Source: Vicia villosa (Eukaryota; Streptophyta; Magnoliopsida; Fabales; Fabaceae). From it: DNA of 64,000 bases. Positions within the stretch are counted from its first letter, which is position 1. Each line of letters starts with the position of its first letter. This document shows positions 46,157-56,045 of this stretch, in pieces. The notes under the pieces are model-generated. The model worked only from the letters and a program-made list of their open reading frames with translations, ran no database searches and was not told the DNA's origin. The stretch lies in contig NC_081185.1 of the NCBI RefSeq assembly GCF_029867415.1, positions 120,879,987-120,943,986 on the forward strand, read 5' to 3'. Both the position numbers and the translations under genes were made by a program.

Positions 46157-46891
46157 ATGGCTGAACCTCTCTTCTTTAACGACATCAAAGCCCTCATTAG
46201 AGGCGAGTTCAGACTCTCTGAGGATGAACTTGTTCGCCATTTCATCACCATCGAAACCCTGTTTGTTAACCAGGAACTAGACTTCTATTTTGAAGAAGTC
46301 CTGGAGGGTGCTATTTACCCCAACATGGTGGCAGAATTCTGGATGAATGCGTCTTTACGCATAGATCCTGAAGGTAGGACCACCATTGATTCTGTTATTC
46401 GACACGCTCGTCTCAGCATTACTCCCACCACTATTGCCAATCTGATAAGATGCAATAACTCTGGTGAAACTTTTGATGACAACAGTTTCAGCATGACTAC
46501 TCATCTTATGCTGAGAACTCTTATGGACAATGACCGCTTTAGTGCCAAAGTCATCAGGATCTGGCACCAGATGCTCGTGGGGAACTTCCAACCTCGGCGG
46601 ATTGACGAAAACAACATCATGGTTGAAGACTTGGAGTTTATCCTCTGTGGTCTTCGAGGGAAGAAAATTAACATCCCTTTGATGATCTTCAAGGGACTTG
46701 TTAAAGCTGTCTCTGCCGGTGTTGACCGTCGAGGGGTTGTGACTTGTCTTCCGTACGGGAGACTCCTTAGCTACATTTTTCTTAAGAAAGGCGTAGTGAG
46801 AAGGATGCGTAATTCTGGAGCCATGGATATGTTTGAGGCTGAACCTTCTCCCGTGTTGTCTTTGGACAATTTAAACCAAAGGATTGACTAG
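46157..46891 (+). CDS. Antisense gene 2 of the Tat element (putative plant transposon protein domain)
   Basis: 244 aa from the ATG at 46157; an in-frame ATG at 46079 would add 26 Ser/Lys-rich residues but lies only ~30 bp after the TATA box. Start MAEPLFFNDIKALIRGEFRL. The pattern YPNMVAEFWMNASL, then SITPTTIANLIRC and LRGKKINIPLMIFKGLVKAV, resembles the putative plant transposon protein domain (PF20167-like) found in plant retroelement ORFs. No catalytic motif is recognisable. Single exon, intact, convergent with pol (stop to stop 225 bp), so transcripts of the two could overlap. It lies downstream of the PMD gene on the same strand. Function unknown; the family call is from memory of the motif pattern. 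Confidence 0.6.
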   Translation: MAEPLFFNDIKALIRGEFRLSEDELVRHFITIETLFVNQELDFYFEEVLEGAIYPNMVAEFWMNASLRIDPEGRTTIDSVIRHARLSITPTTIANLIRCNNSGETFDDNSFSMTTHLMLRTLMDNDRFSAKVIRIWHQMLVGNFQPRRIDENNIMVEDLEFILCGLRGKKINIPLMIFKGLVKAVSAGVDRRGVVTCLPYGRLLSYIFLKKGVVRRMRNSGAMDMFEAEPSPVLSLDNLNQRID

Positions 46892-47116
46892 CAAGTTTTT
46901 ACCTTAGGTTTAATCTTTTTATATATATTTATGCCTTCCTTCTTTTTGTAACTTCAGATCCTATTCTTTGGATCTTTTTGTAATGAATGTACTCCCATGC
47001 TTGAAATGAAAAAGAATATTTTGATGTCTTCTTTGATTTTTCTTTCCATACTTCTTCCTGATTGTGCAGCCATTTTGGTGCCTGACCATTTTGGCTTTTC
47101 GTAGTACCCTGGGTAT

Positions 47117-50100
47117 CTACGTCTTTGCAATCCTTACTTCGTGCATACTTGGTTTATATCTCTTCAAATATTTCCCGTTTACTCTCAAGATCCTATGATC
47201 TTCCGCTAATTCTTCAATTTCATAAGCATTGTTCGAGAATACTTTTAAGATTCGAAAGGGTCCTTCCCAATGTGGGGACCATTTACCAAGTGCCTGATTC
47301 TTTCGATCTATAGGTAAAATAACTTTCCAGACTAAGTCATTATTAACAAAAGTTTTACCTTTCACCTTTTTATTATAAGCTCTGGACACTCTTTCCTTTT
47401 GCCTTCTTATCATTTCCAGTGCTCGAAGTCTGTCTTCGTCCAAATCTACTAACTCATTCATCATTAACTCCCAGTATACGTTGGGAGGAATGTCTGCTTG
47501 TCTTTGTATCCTTACTGATTGCAAACATATCTCAATTGGGAGTACTGCGTCATGTCCAAACGTCAACTGGAAAGGAGTTGTATTCGTAGCTTCTTTTGGA
47601 GATGTTCGACAAGCCCAAAGTGCTTGATCTAAAGTCTTATGCCAATTCTTGGGTCTCTTTCCTACATGCTTCTTGATAAGGCCAATTATTATTTTGTTTG
47701 CTGCTTCAACCTGTCCATTTGCTTGGGCATAATAAGGTGTAGAAGTAAATAACTTGAAACCTATTTCTCTGGCAAAATCTTGCATTTTTCGTCCAGTAAA
47801 GACTGATCCCTGATCAGTTGTTATACTTTCTGGGATTCCAAATCTATATATAATGTGTTTCTGAATAAACTCAATCACCGCCTCTTGATCCACATTTGCC
47901 AGTGGTATTGCTTCAACCCATTTTGTGAAATAGTCTATTCCTACCAAAATGTATCTTTGCCCTTTGGATGACTTGGGGTGAATCTCTCCAATCAAATCTA
48001 GTGCCCATCCCCTGAAAGGCCATGGTTTTACTATTGTACTTAGTTCGTTTGCTGGAGCGTGTTGGATACCTGCATGTTCTTGGCACTCTTGGCACTCTTT
48101 CGCGAACTCTATGCAATCCTTTAGCATCGAAGGCCAATACATCCCATAACGAAACAAGAGCCATTTCATTTTGTGCCCTGCTTGATGTGCACCACATGCC
48201 CCACTATGTACGTTCGACAGAGCCAAGTATGCTTCTGCTTCTCCCAAGCATTTCAACAATACCCCTTCAGGAGTTTTCTTGAACAATTCATTTCCCATCA
48301 GAAAATATGACAGGGCTCTATACTTGATTTTTCTGTCTGTATCCGTCGAAGGATTCTTCAGATAGTTAATAATTGGATTCCTCCAGTCTGTGTCAGCCAA
48401 TGAATCTATATTTAGTACCTCGAATTGTTCTTTATTGGCATAACCCAATTGTGAATCTTCCAGATCACTTGGCGAAAGTTTAGTAAACATTGCTCTTCCT
48501 CTTACTTCAATCAACTCTTCCAACTTTTCTTTTGATACTTTATATCCCGAAGCTAATTGAGCCAAGTCGTTTGCTTCCTGGTTATTCACCCTTGGTACAT
48601 GTTTTAATTCCACGTATTCGAATTTCTTGAGCAACCTATTTGCGATGATAAAATACATGATCAAATTCTCTTTGATGCACTTGTACTCCTTTGTCAATTG
48701 TTTGATGACCAATTCGGAGTCTCCTTTAATTTCGACTCTGGTTGCCCCCAATTCTAACAAAGCCTCAAGTCCAGCAATTAAAGCCTCGTATTCAGCTTCA
48801 TTATTGGAGCATGATGGACCTTCGATTTTATACTTGAGCTTTGTTGAAATTCCATCAGGAGAAATTATCAACATTCCAATACCAGTTCCCTCTCTATGCG
48901 TTGAACCATCGAAATATAACTTCCAAGGTTTCAAATCTACACAATGCTGATGATTCTCAACCACCGCATGGTCGACAATGAAGTCTGACACAATCTGACC
49001 TTTCATTGCCTTGAGAGGCTGAAATATTAATGAATATTCAGTAATGGCTAAAGCCCATTTGCCAATTCGACTATGTAGTATTGGCTTAGATAACATATGT
49101 TTAATAACATCATAATGAGATGAAACGTAAACATCAACTGGCTTTATATAATACTTGAGTTTGATACAGGAGAAATACAAACAAAGGCAGAGTTTTTCTA
49201 TATCAGTATATCTAGTCTCTGCATCATTGAGTACTCTACTTAAATAATAAATGGCTCTTTCGATGCCATTCTCATCCTCCTGGGCAAGCATGCTGCCTAT
49301 TGTTTTATCTGATGCTGAAATATATAGGCGCATGTGCTTCTTCCCATTTGGGGAAGATAGAATTGGTGGACAAGTCAAGTATTGCTTTATCTGATCGAAA
49401 GCTTCTTGATGTTCAGCACGCCATTCGAATTTTCCTTGCTTAAGCCGAAGTAGAGGTGAGAAAGCTTGCGTGCGTCCACTTAAGTTAGAGATAAATCTTC
49501 TTAAGAAATTTATCTTACCCAACAATGATTGTAATTCTTTCTTCGTGGAGGGAGACTTGGTCTCCATAATGGCTTTTGTCTTGTTTTGGTTGATTTCTAT
49601 CCCTTTTTTGTGGACTACGAAACCCAAGAAATCGCCTGCCTGCACAAAGAAAGCACATTTAAGGGGGTTCATCTTCAAGCCATATTTCCTCATTCTTTCG
49701 AATGATTGGCTCAGATGATCGAGATGACTCATACCCGAGGTAGATTTTACCACAATGTCATCTCTATACACTTGCATGAATGTTTCTATGAAGTCGTGAA
49801 ATATAGAATTCATTGCTCTTTGATAAGTTGCCCCTGCGTTTTTTAAACCAAAAGGCATCACAACCCATTCGTAAGTGCCTATTGCTCCTGGGCAACGAAA
49901 TGCTGTCTTGGATACATCATCTTCTGCTATAAAAATTTGATTGTATCCCGAATATCCATCCAACATGCTCAAATACTCAAAACCTGCGGCCGAGTCTACT
50001 AGCATTTCTGCTATAGGCATGGGATACTCGTCTTTCGGAGTAGCTGCATTAAGGTCGCGAAAGTCTATGCATACTCTTAATGAGCCATTCTTTTTAATTA

Positions 50101-50725
50101 CAGGTACTATATTAGCAATCCACTCAACATACCTTGTAGTTCGGATAAATTTGCACCGTAAGAATCTTTCGACCTCTGCTTTAATCTTCGAGTGAATCTC
50201 TGGCGCGAATCTTCTGGGAGTTTGTTTTATTGGCTTCTTCCCTTCTTTTATTGGTAATTTCAATTCGACTAAGTCTCTTTCGAGACCAGACATCTCATCA
50301 TAATCCCAAGCAAAACAATCTCTATTGTCTTTCAACATTTTGATGACCGTTGCTTTCAATTCTGGTTCTAGTTTCGCGCTGATATATGTTATTCTCTTTT
50401 GATCATTGTCTCCAAGATTGACTTCTTCAAGTGGATCTTGGGCCAACATCTTTATGTTCGACGCCATCGGGTCTTTTTCAAATCCCAACGGTTCTTCGTC
50501 GTATATTGCATCTAACCTTTGACTTGGTTCTTCTCCTATGATCTCTTCAACTGGACCCGTATCTTCAGGGAGTTCGAAACTCGCACGTATTTCCAATTCT
50601 GATATTCCTTCTTTGGTTAGGACTGTATCTATCTTTGTATTTGATAGTTCGGCTTCGAGAGCCGTTTTTCTTTTGTTCTCGGCCACATAGGCCGAAATCT
50701 TTTCGAAGAACGCAGACTCAGACAT
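47117..50725 (-). CDS. Tat element pol (RT, gypsy RNase H, second RNase H, integrase)
   Basis: Starting from the ATG at 50725, which overlaps the gag-pro stop (ATGTCTGA), it is 1,202 aa. The open frame extends back to 50830, so +1 frameshifting from gag-pro is an alternative. RT: RVCIDFRDLNAATPKDEYPM about 218; active box VYRDD about 315 (usually YVDD or YIDD). Gypsy RNase H: ISASDKTIGSMLA. Second RNase H: YFDGST about 600, NNEAEYEAL, KGDSEL, EANDLAQLA, all acidic residues kept. Integrase: an HHCC-like finger ending CQECQEHAG; catalytic D in WALDLIGE about 908, D in TTDQGSVFTG about 971, E in NGQVEAANK about 1005. Full length, no stops. Only the RT box looks damaged. Confidence 0.9.
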   Translation of the reverse strand: MSESAFFEKISAYVAENKRKTALEAELSNTKIDTVLTKEGISELEIRASFELPEDTGPVEEIIGEEPSQRLDAIYDEEPLGFEKDPMASNIKMLAQDPLEEVNLGDNDQKRITYISAKLEPELKATVIKMLKDNRDCFAWDYDEMSGLERDLVELKLPIKEGKKPIKQTPRRFAPEIHSKIKAEVERFLRCKFIRTTRYVEWIANIVPVIKKNGSLRVCIDFRDLNAATPKDEYPMPIAEMLVDSAAGFEYLSMLDGYSGYNQIFIAEDDVSKTAFRCPGAIGTYEWVVMPFGLKNAGATYQRAMNSIFHDFIETFMQVYRDDIVVKSTSGMSHLDHLSQSFERMRKYGLKMNPLKCAFFVQAGDFLGFVVHKKGIEINQNKTKAIMETKSPSTKKELQSLLGKINFLRRFISNLSGRTQAFSPLLRLKQGKFEWRAEHQEAFDQIKQYLTCPPILSSPNGKKHMRLYISASDKTIGSMLAQEDENGIERAIYYLSRVLNDAETRYTDIEKLCLCLYFSCIKLKYYIKPVDVYVSSHYDVIKHMLSKPILHSRIGKWALAITEYSLIFQPLKAMKGQIVSDFIVDHAVVENHQHCVDLKPWKLYFDGSTHREGTGIGMLIISPDGISTKLKYKIEGPSCSNNEAEYEALIAGLEALLELGATRVEIKGDSELVIKQLTKEYKCIKENLIMYFIIANRLLKKFEYVELKHVPRVNNQEANDLAQLASGYKVSKEKLEELIEVRGRAMFTKLSPSDLEDSQLGYANKEQFEVLNIDSLADTDWRNPIINYLKNPSTDTDRKIKYRALSYFLMGNELFKKTPEGVLLKCLGEAEAYLALSNVHSGACGAHQAGHKMKWLLFRYGMYWPSMLKDCIEFAKECQECQEHAGIQHAPANELSTIVKPWPFRGWALDLIGEIHPKSSKGQRYILVGIDYFTKWVEAIPLANVDQEAVIEFIQKHIIYRFGIPESITTDQGSVFTGRKMQDFAREIGFKLFTSTPYYAQANGQVEAANKIIIGLIKKHVGKRPKNWHKTLDQALWACRTSPKEATNTTPFQLTFGHDAVLPIEICLQSVRIQRQADIPPNVYWELMMNELVDLDEDRLRALEMIRRQKERVSRAYNKKVKGKTFVNNDLVWKVILPIDRKNQALGKWSPHWEGPFRILKVFSNNAYEIEELAEDHRILRVNGKYLKRYKPSMHEVRIAKT

Positions 50726-53700
50726 GATTAATGTCATCGTCCCAGCCCGTTGGCCGTACTGCTGGATAATTCTCCGATGTTGCTGGATCTGGTGGACCAT
50801 CCATGATCTCCCTATCCCATTGGAATCCATTTGGGTGTAAAGTCAAATAGTACATTGCATTTTTGTTTGGGGTATACATCTCTTCAGCAGCATGACAAGG
50901 GCCTATGTTTGCCAAGTTCCTGTCGAAGTTGTTTTTGTTCACCTGGTTGATCTCAGCTATGTAATAACTCTGATCACCTTCGATATTCTCCACTATACCA
51001 TCTTCTCTCCAAATTGTCACCCTCTGATGCATGGTTGAGGGTACAGCTGCTACTCCATGAATCCATTCCCTACCAAGCAAAAGGTTGTAGTTTGCTTTTG
51101 CTGGTATAACCATGAACATGGTTGGCCTGGTAACTGAGCCTACTGTCAAATTGACTTGAACAACTCCCAGAGTTTGTCCTATTTTGCCTTCGTAGTTAGA
51201 TAAAACCATGTTATGTGGCCTTATATCCGTATCGAACATACCAATTCTTTTTAGCATGTATTGAGGCATTAGGTTCACTGCTGCTCCCCCATCAACTAGG
51301 ACTTTATTTACGCCCACGTTCTCAATCTTAGCCCTGATATAGAGTGGCTTCAAATGATTTCGCATACCCTCATCAGGCCTTTCGAAGAAAGCATTCTGTT
51401 CTTCTACTGCACCGTTATTCAGCACATAGTAACACACGGGTCTGTGTTTTGCCATTTCTTCGATATCAGCCTCTTCACAGTCTTCTACTTCAGTTTCCTG
51501 ATTAAACTCGTGAGGGAGTACCGAGACAACATTGCAATTCAAGTTTATAGATGACACTCCATCAGAGTCAAAATCATTTGTCATTCTATCCTCTTCTTTC
51601 CAAGAATTTGAACGCATCTTGTCTTCTTCATCCAAGAGTTTTTCAGCTTCGAATAGTCTGCGTTCCACCGGAGGTTTGTTCGACCTTGCCCCCTGGTATG
51701 GGACTTTGTTGCTACTAGAGTCTCCAGCTTCTCTTGGCCAGTATTCCTTCTGAGCCTTTTTTATTCTCTGATGCCTTCTCCACTGGGACCGAGACATAGG
51801 ATTTTTTCCTTTATAATTCTCCAACCGATACACCTCTCGATTTGATCTTTGAAATTGTTTCCTATACGCCATTGCAGTTCTACCACCTTGGTCCCAACTT
51901 CGCCATTTGTTGGTTCTTGCATCAGCTTGTACCCACCTATCCCTGGGTGCATTTGCAGGGACTTTGAACGTCACCCTTCGAGTCCTAGGATGTGGGCTAT
52001 CAGGCCTCTTTGTTGGAGTCCAAATGTCGAAACCGTACAGGTTGGGACGCAACCCCTGAGTTTCTTGACTCATGTAGCAATACACACGTTCGAATGATCG
52101 TGCTAGCATTTCGTCATAGACTGCCCCGCATCTTGGGCAGAGAGCAACTTCAGTGTTTTCTTTGTGGCATCTGACCAAAAATCCTACCAAGCTTTCCTCC
52201 ATCTTTGGGTACAGTTGTAGTAGGGGATTTGGCTCTCTTCCTGGGTGTTCCCACCTTTCGCGTTGAACCCTTTCGAAGTTGGCTTCGACCCTTCGATTCA
52301 GCATGATCGAACACCTTGGACACATCCATTGCTTACCACCATTTCTCTCGTGGCAATTCCAGAGATATTCTTTGAGGCTTTCGGTTCTTGGAGGAACTTT
52401 GATGCCCCCATTTTTCCTCGTCAGCCATGTCTCTAGTTCGCCAAATTCAGACACTGGTCGTCTGGCGCTAACCATGTTAACCGCTGCTGGAGGGACTTCA
52501 GAGATCTGGATTTTCTGGAGTTTCATCCTGAGGTCTTCAGTGGCCTCGCTGTTTTCTTCCTTCGAGGCTTCAGTTATTTCTGCCTTGGAAGATTCTTCAA
52601 CATCAGTATTGAAGATTATGTCACTATTTAGGCTTTCAGTAGCCTGCTTTCCATTGAACATTGCTTTAGTCTCCACAACCTCGATTTCAGAAACCTCCAC
52701 CATGTTGATATCTTCTACCTCGCAGAGGCTGGCGTCAGCAATGTTTAGGGGATTGGTATCGACCCTCATATGACTCTTGGTCTTGTCAGCAAACTTCAAC
52801 CTTCCATCATTGAGAGCATTTTGAATTAGATCCCTGAAAAGAAAACATTGAGAAGTTTTATGGCCTAAAAACCCATGATATTTACAAAAACCTCTTTTCT
52901 TCCGTTGTTCCAACGGAGGAATTTTTGAATTTGGAGGTAGTATCATTTGGCCATCTTTTACCAATAAATCAAATATTTCATCACACTTGGTAATGTCGAA
53001 TGTATAAGTTTTCTTAGGGAACCTATCATTCTTATCGTTTTCTACTGGATTTTTTCCATTGGCAGGATTTAGCAGTTTGCAAGCATAAGGTGGCGCTTCT
53101 TTCAATTCAGCCAAGTCTATTTCGACTTCTTCAGGACTATATGAGTCATCGAAAGACTCATTCTCAGCATCCTTGGCTTCGACGTATGCCACTCTTTCTT
53201 TCTTATAACTTTTATTTGCCCTAGCTTTTTCTGCCTTCAGGCGTTCGACTTGTCGAACCCTATCTGCTAATTGGGCCATGTCCCTAAGGTATTGGGTATC
53301 TAGTTTCTTTCTTATTGAATAATCTAGACCACCTGCAGCCATTTCAACAAGTTCATGCTCTGGGACTGTTGTAAAACACCTTAATTTCAACAGACGGAAC
53401 CTATTTAAATAATCATCAATTGTTTCTGTGAATTTTCTTTTAACACTGGCCAATTCTTTCAAACTTATCTTAGTTTGGCCCATGTAGAATTGCTCATGGA
53501 AAAGTCTTTCCAAGTATGCCCATGCATCTATCGAATTTGATGGCAAAGTAGTAAACCAAATGAAGGCATTTTTTGTCAGAGAACTAGGGAAATATTTGAT
53601 CCTTAAATCCTCGTTTCCCGCTAAGTCTCCTGCTTCCGTCAAATATCTAGCAATATGTTCCACCGTTGACTCGTTCGTTTCGCCTGAAAATTTTGTAAAT

Positions 53701-54851
53701 TTGGGTACCTTAGTGCCCCTAGGCAATTCTGTTTGCATGATATAATCTGATATAGGGGATGTATAGTTTGGACGTCTAAGTCCAGTACTAAGGCCATTGT
53801 TGGCCATAACCCTTTCTATCATGGCAGTTAAGTTATTTTCTGTAGCCAGATTTTCTCTTCTGACTCTTTGAACAATCTCATCTGGGTGTTCGTTCCTACC
53901 CACAATCCTTAATCTGGGTTGCTCCTCCTCCGTTTCTTGTCGGACGGGGACAGTTCTTTGATTTGAAGCTTCTAAGTTAATTATTGGAGTTCCTTCGAAC
54001 ACCTCTGTTCTTCGTGAGGGGCCTACATCCCTAGTAGCCGTCCTAGATGATGGAACTATGTCTTGTACACGTTCTAAAATGGGCCTCTCTTCTTGATTCG
54101 AAGGCTGTTTGTCTTTCCTTTTAGGTGGCGTTACTCCCATGAATTCTGCCATTCGATTCATCTGAGATGATATCTTTTGGAAAGTCTCCATGTTTTCTCT
54201 ATTCGTAGTAGTAACATTTGCCATTAGTGGGCTTAAAACTGAAGTCAATTCTCTGGCCAAAACCCCTACCATATCATGGTTGCTTGCATCCATTTCTTGT
54301 CGAAATGCTGCTTGGTTATTTGTGGTAAAGTGAGGCATCTGGGTAGAGAAACCAGTGTTATGTGCACTTCGACCCACTGAACTAACATTTGGTGAAAATG
54401 TCGCATTGTTAGTTGGGGCATATATATGTCCTGCCCCTCGTACGCCTGTTCCATATGGGTATGGCATTCCGTATGGATTATTTGGTCTCCATTCGAAAGC
54501 GGAGTTTGTGCCTTGACCAAATAAATTGTTTGCAGCATTTGTCGAGGCAAACAATACGTCCTCTGCGCTTGTGGATGAGGGTGCGGTTGTCGACACTGAA
54601 ACTGGAACAGTCCCTGAGGGTGCTGTATTATTTTCAGGCATAGTCTGGGAATTATCTGCAGGTCTCGATCCATTTGGACCCGTTGCATCTCGTGTTTCTT
54701 GAGTAGAAGTCGAATTTGCCGCTCCTGATCCTGAACCGTGTGGGGGATCTTGATTACCCCCTGCACTGGCCGTAACGACCATTTTCCTGTTGTACCTTCG
54801 TTTGGGAATCGGTTGTGCACTGTTCTTTAATTTACCGTTCCTAAGGTTCAT
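50718..54851 (-). CDS. Tat element gag-protease polyprotein
   Basis: 1,377 aa, uninterrupted. The N-terminal third is low-complexity (Ser/Thr/Asn/Gly-rich). The gag domain lies at about 375-545, with KFSGETNESTVEHIARYL and FIWFTTLPSNSIDAW. A CHHC knuckle-like CKYHGFLGHKTSQC lies at about 654-667. Two repeated CPRC motifs (MCPRC at about 842 and LCPRC at about 904) sit in similar contexts. The aspartic protease at about 1182-1290 has LVDGGAAVNLMP, a DGG variant of the usual DSG/DTG box, and ends with LLLGREWI. It provides the nucleocapsid and protein-processing functions of the element. Stop TGA at 50718-50720 overlaps the pol ATG. The frame is complete, so this copy may still supply Gag. Confidence 0.88.
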   Translation of the reverse strand: MNLRNGKLKNSAQPIPKRRYNRKMVVTASAGGNQDPPHGSGSGAANSTSTQETRDATGPNGSRPADNSQTMPENNTAPSGTVPVSVSTTAPSSTSAEDVLFASTNAANNLFGQGTNSAFEWRPNNPYGMPYPYGTGVRGAGHIYAPTNNATFSPNVSSVGRSAHNTGFSTQMPHFTTNNQAAFRQEMDASNHDMVGVLARELTSVLSPLMANVTTTNRENMETFQKISSQMNRMAEFMGVTPPKRKDKQPSNQEERPILERVQDIVPSSRTATRDVGPSRRTEVFEGTPIINLEASNQRTVPVRQETEEEQPRLRIVGRNEHPDEIVQRVRRENLATENNLTAMIERVMANNGLSTGLRRPNYTSPISDYIMQTELPRGTKVPKFTKFSGETNESTVEHIARYLTEAGDLAGNEDLRIKYFPSSLTKNAFIWFTTLPSNSIDAWAYLERLFHEQFYMGQTKISLKELASVKRKFTETIDDYLNRFRLLKLRCFTTVPEHELVEMAAGGLDYSIRKKLDTQYLRDMAQLADRVRQVERLKAEKARANKSYKKERVAYVEAKDAENESFDDSYSPEEVEIDLAELKEAPPYACKLLNPANGKNPVENDKNDRFPKKTYTFDITKCDEIFDLLVKDGQMILPPNSKIPPLEQRKKRGFCKYHGFLGHKTSQCFLFRDLIQNALNDGRLKFADKTKSHMRVDTNPLNIADASLCEVEDINMVEVSEIEVVETKAMFNGKQATESLNSDIIFNTDVEESSKAEITEASKEENSEATEDLRMKLQKIQISEVPPAAVNMVSARRPVSEFGELETWLTRKNGGIKVPPRTESLKEYLWNCHERNGGKQWMCPRCSIMLNRRVEANFERVQRERWEHPGREPNPLLQLYPKMEESLVGFLVRCHKENTEVALCPRCGAVYDEMLARSFERVYCYMSQETQGLRPNLYGFDIWTPTKRPDSPHPRTRRVTFKVPANAPRDRWVQADARTNKWRSWDQGGRTAMAYRKQFQRSNREVYRLENYKGKNPMSRSQWRRHQRIKKAQKEYWPREAGDSSSNKVPYQGARSNKPPVERRLFEAEKLLDEEDKMRSNSWKEEDRMTNDFDSDGVSSINLNCNVVSVLPHEFNQETEVEDCEEADIEEMAKHRPVCYYVLNNGAVEEQNAFFERPDEGMRNHLKPLYIRAKIENVGVNKVLVDGGAAVNLMPQYMLKRIGMFDTDIRPHNMVLSNYEGKIGQTLGVVQVNLTVGSVTRPTMFMVIPAKANYNLLLGREWIHGVAAVPSTMHQRVTIWREDGIVENIEGDQSYYIAEINQVNKNNFDRNLANIGPCHAAEEMYTPNKNAMYYLTLHPNGFQWDREIMDGPPDPATSENYPAVRPTGWDDDINHV

Positions 54852-54914
54852 ACAAGATCTTGATATTGTCTAGACAAAAATAAAGCAATTGATTAAAACA
54901 ATCTGCTTGACACT

Positions 54915-54933
54915 GTCCCACTGGGCGTGCCAA
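54915..54933 (-). promoter_or_regulatory. Primer-binding site of the Tat element
   Basis: Two bases inside the 5' LTR edge (ending ...GTAAACA) the minus strand reads TTGGCACGCCCAGTGGGAC. It has the TGG start expected of a sequence complementary to a tRNA 3' CCA end. The tRNA was not identified. Confidence 0.75.
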
Positions 54934-54935
54934 TT

Positions 54936-55923
54936 TGTTTACGGTGATTTCCGGTAAACAACCGCTAGTCTTCCAAACTATAATAAATATGATTTGGTTA
55001 CTTGCAGGATCGACTAGATTGATCCTAGGACACATAGTCAAGAAGATTGTTATCAATGTTTGTTCGAACCATATTCATTATTTGTCTTCTTCAATAAGCG
55101 TTGTTCGATTAACAGAACAAATAGTCTTGACAATCACTTTGTTACATATAAATGTGACTTCAACGAAGTGACATGACATAAAAAATTAAAAGGACAATTG
55201 AAACGTAAAGAATCTTAAACTGCAGAAATATAAAAGACTTTGAAAGTAAATAGCATGAAAGTAATTCGAAAGTAAATGACGTTAAAGTAAAGATGCAGAA
55301 ACGTAAATGGCAAGAAGTAAACGAAATGCAGTAATTCTGAAAGATAAAAACAAAAAGATAATACACATGTATTAAAATGGTGGTGTCATACGTACATTTT
55401 CTCAGCGAACTCTTTCTCTTAACGCTTGATACTTGAGTAAATATGTGAGTGATTTGTACAAAATGAACACACAGAATCCTAACACTAAGACTCCTATTTA
55501 TACTAGTTTCGACCTTAACGGTCCTATACTAATCTGCTGCCACGTTTCTCATCAGAACTTCCAGCGAAGCCATCTGTTGTTGAACGGTTACGAAACCGTC
55601 TTCGAATTTCAAATCTTCCCGCCTGAGTCCATCTTCGACGCGTGGCAGTGTATTAAACAAACACTACTAAAAAACACGCTAAGTAGTAATACTTGAATAC
55701 ATATTCTATGAATTTTGTCTAAGTCCCGAAGACATATGCTTTCATTAATCTTTCAGCGTTCACTTATCTTCATCGAACTTAGAAGTCTTTATTCTTCGAA
55801 GCATGACCATCAGTAGCCATTCTTTTACTTTTTAAGAGATGGCCATCAGTAACCATCTTTCCTTCGATTCTCAACTCCTTCGAAGGATAAACAACATAAA
55901 ACGAAATCTTCAGCTAACAAATT
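54936..55923 (-). repeat. 5' LTR of the Tat element
   Basis: 988 bp. The minus strand carries TATAAATA (55502-55495), a likely promoter for genomic RNA running leftward into gag-pro. Confidence 0.92.
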
Positions 55924-55928
55924 GCCCC

Positions 55929-56045
55929 ATATTACAATGTAAATAAAACTTGAAAGAAGATGATAATACAATATTACTTTTTCTCTTCTCTTTCTCTCAT
56001 TCATCTCTCCTTCATCTCTATATTGTTTTGGTTAATTTCATAATA
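55929..56045 (+). repeat. 3' LTR of the copia element, second part
   Basis: Equivalent to 24187-24303. Starts ATATTACAATG directly after the Tat element and its target copy, and ends TTCATAATA before CAAAT. Confidence 0.93.

Larger units (their letters stand above)
28146..55923 (-). mobile_element. Tat-lineage Ty3/gypsy retrotransposon with antisense genes
   Basis: Minus-strand element inserted in the copia 3' LTR. LTRs: 28146-29133 (3') and 54936-55923 (5'), 988 bp each, colinear without indels, one substitution seen. Target sites GACCC (28141-28145) and GCCCC (55924-55928), one mismatch. Internal order on the minus strand: primer site, gag-pro, pol with two RNase H domains, then two genes on the plus strand, and the 3' LTR. 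The extra RNase H places it in the Tat (Ogre/Retand/Grande) clade. Without the Athila insertion it is about 15.7 kb. The near-identical LTRs imply very recent insertion. By this flank analysis the LTR starts AATTTGTTAGC and not TG, so that edge may be off by a few bases. Confidence 0.9.
24061..56045 (+). mobile_element. Ty1/copia retrotransposon, outermost layer of a four-level nest
   Basis: LTRs: 24061-24303 (243 bp) and a 3' LTR split into 28020-28145 plus 55929-56045 (126+117 = 243 bp). LTR ends form an inverted repeat, TGTTATGAA and TTCATAATA. The target-site duplication is CAAAT at 24056-24060 and 56046-56050. The 3' polypurine tract AAGGGGGAG precedes 28020. The sequence after the 5' LTR, CGTTATCAGCACGA, fills the primer-site position. 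Two LTR differences were noticed (at the sequences cttcctattT/Ccatac and ctccT/Cttgag). Its coding region is decayed. The 3' LTR was later broken by the Tat element. Confidence 0.92.

Noticed and set aside
51354..52773. Plus-strand frames opposite gag-pro
   Set aside because: They are shadows of a well-supported minus-strand coding region with no domain of their own.
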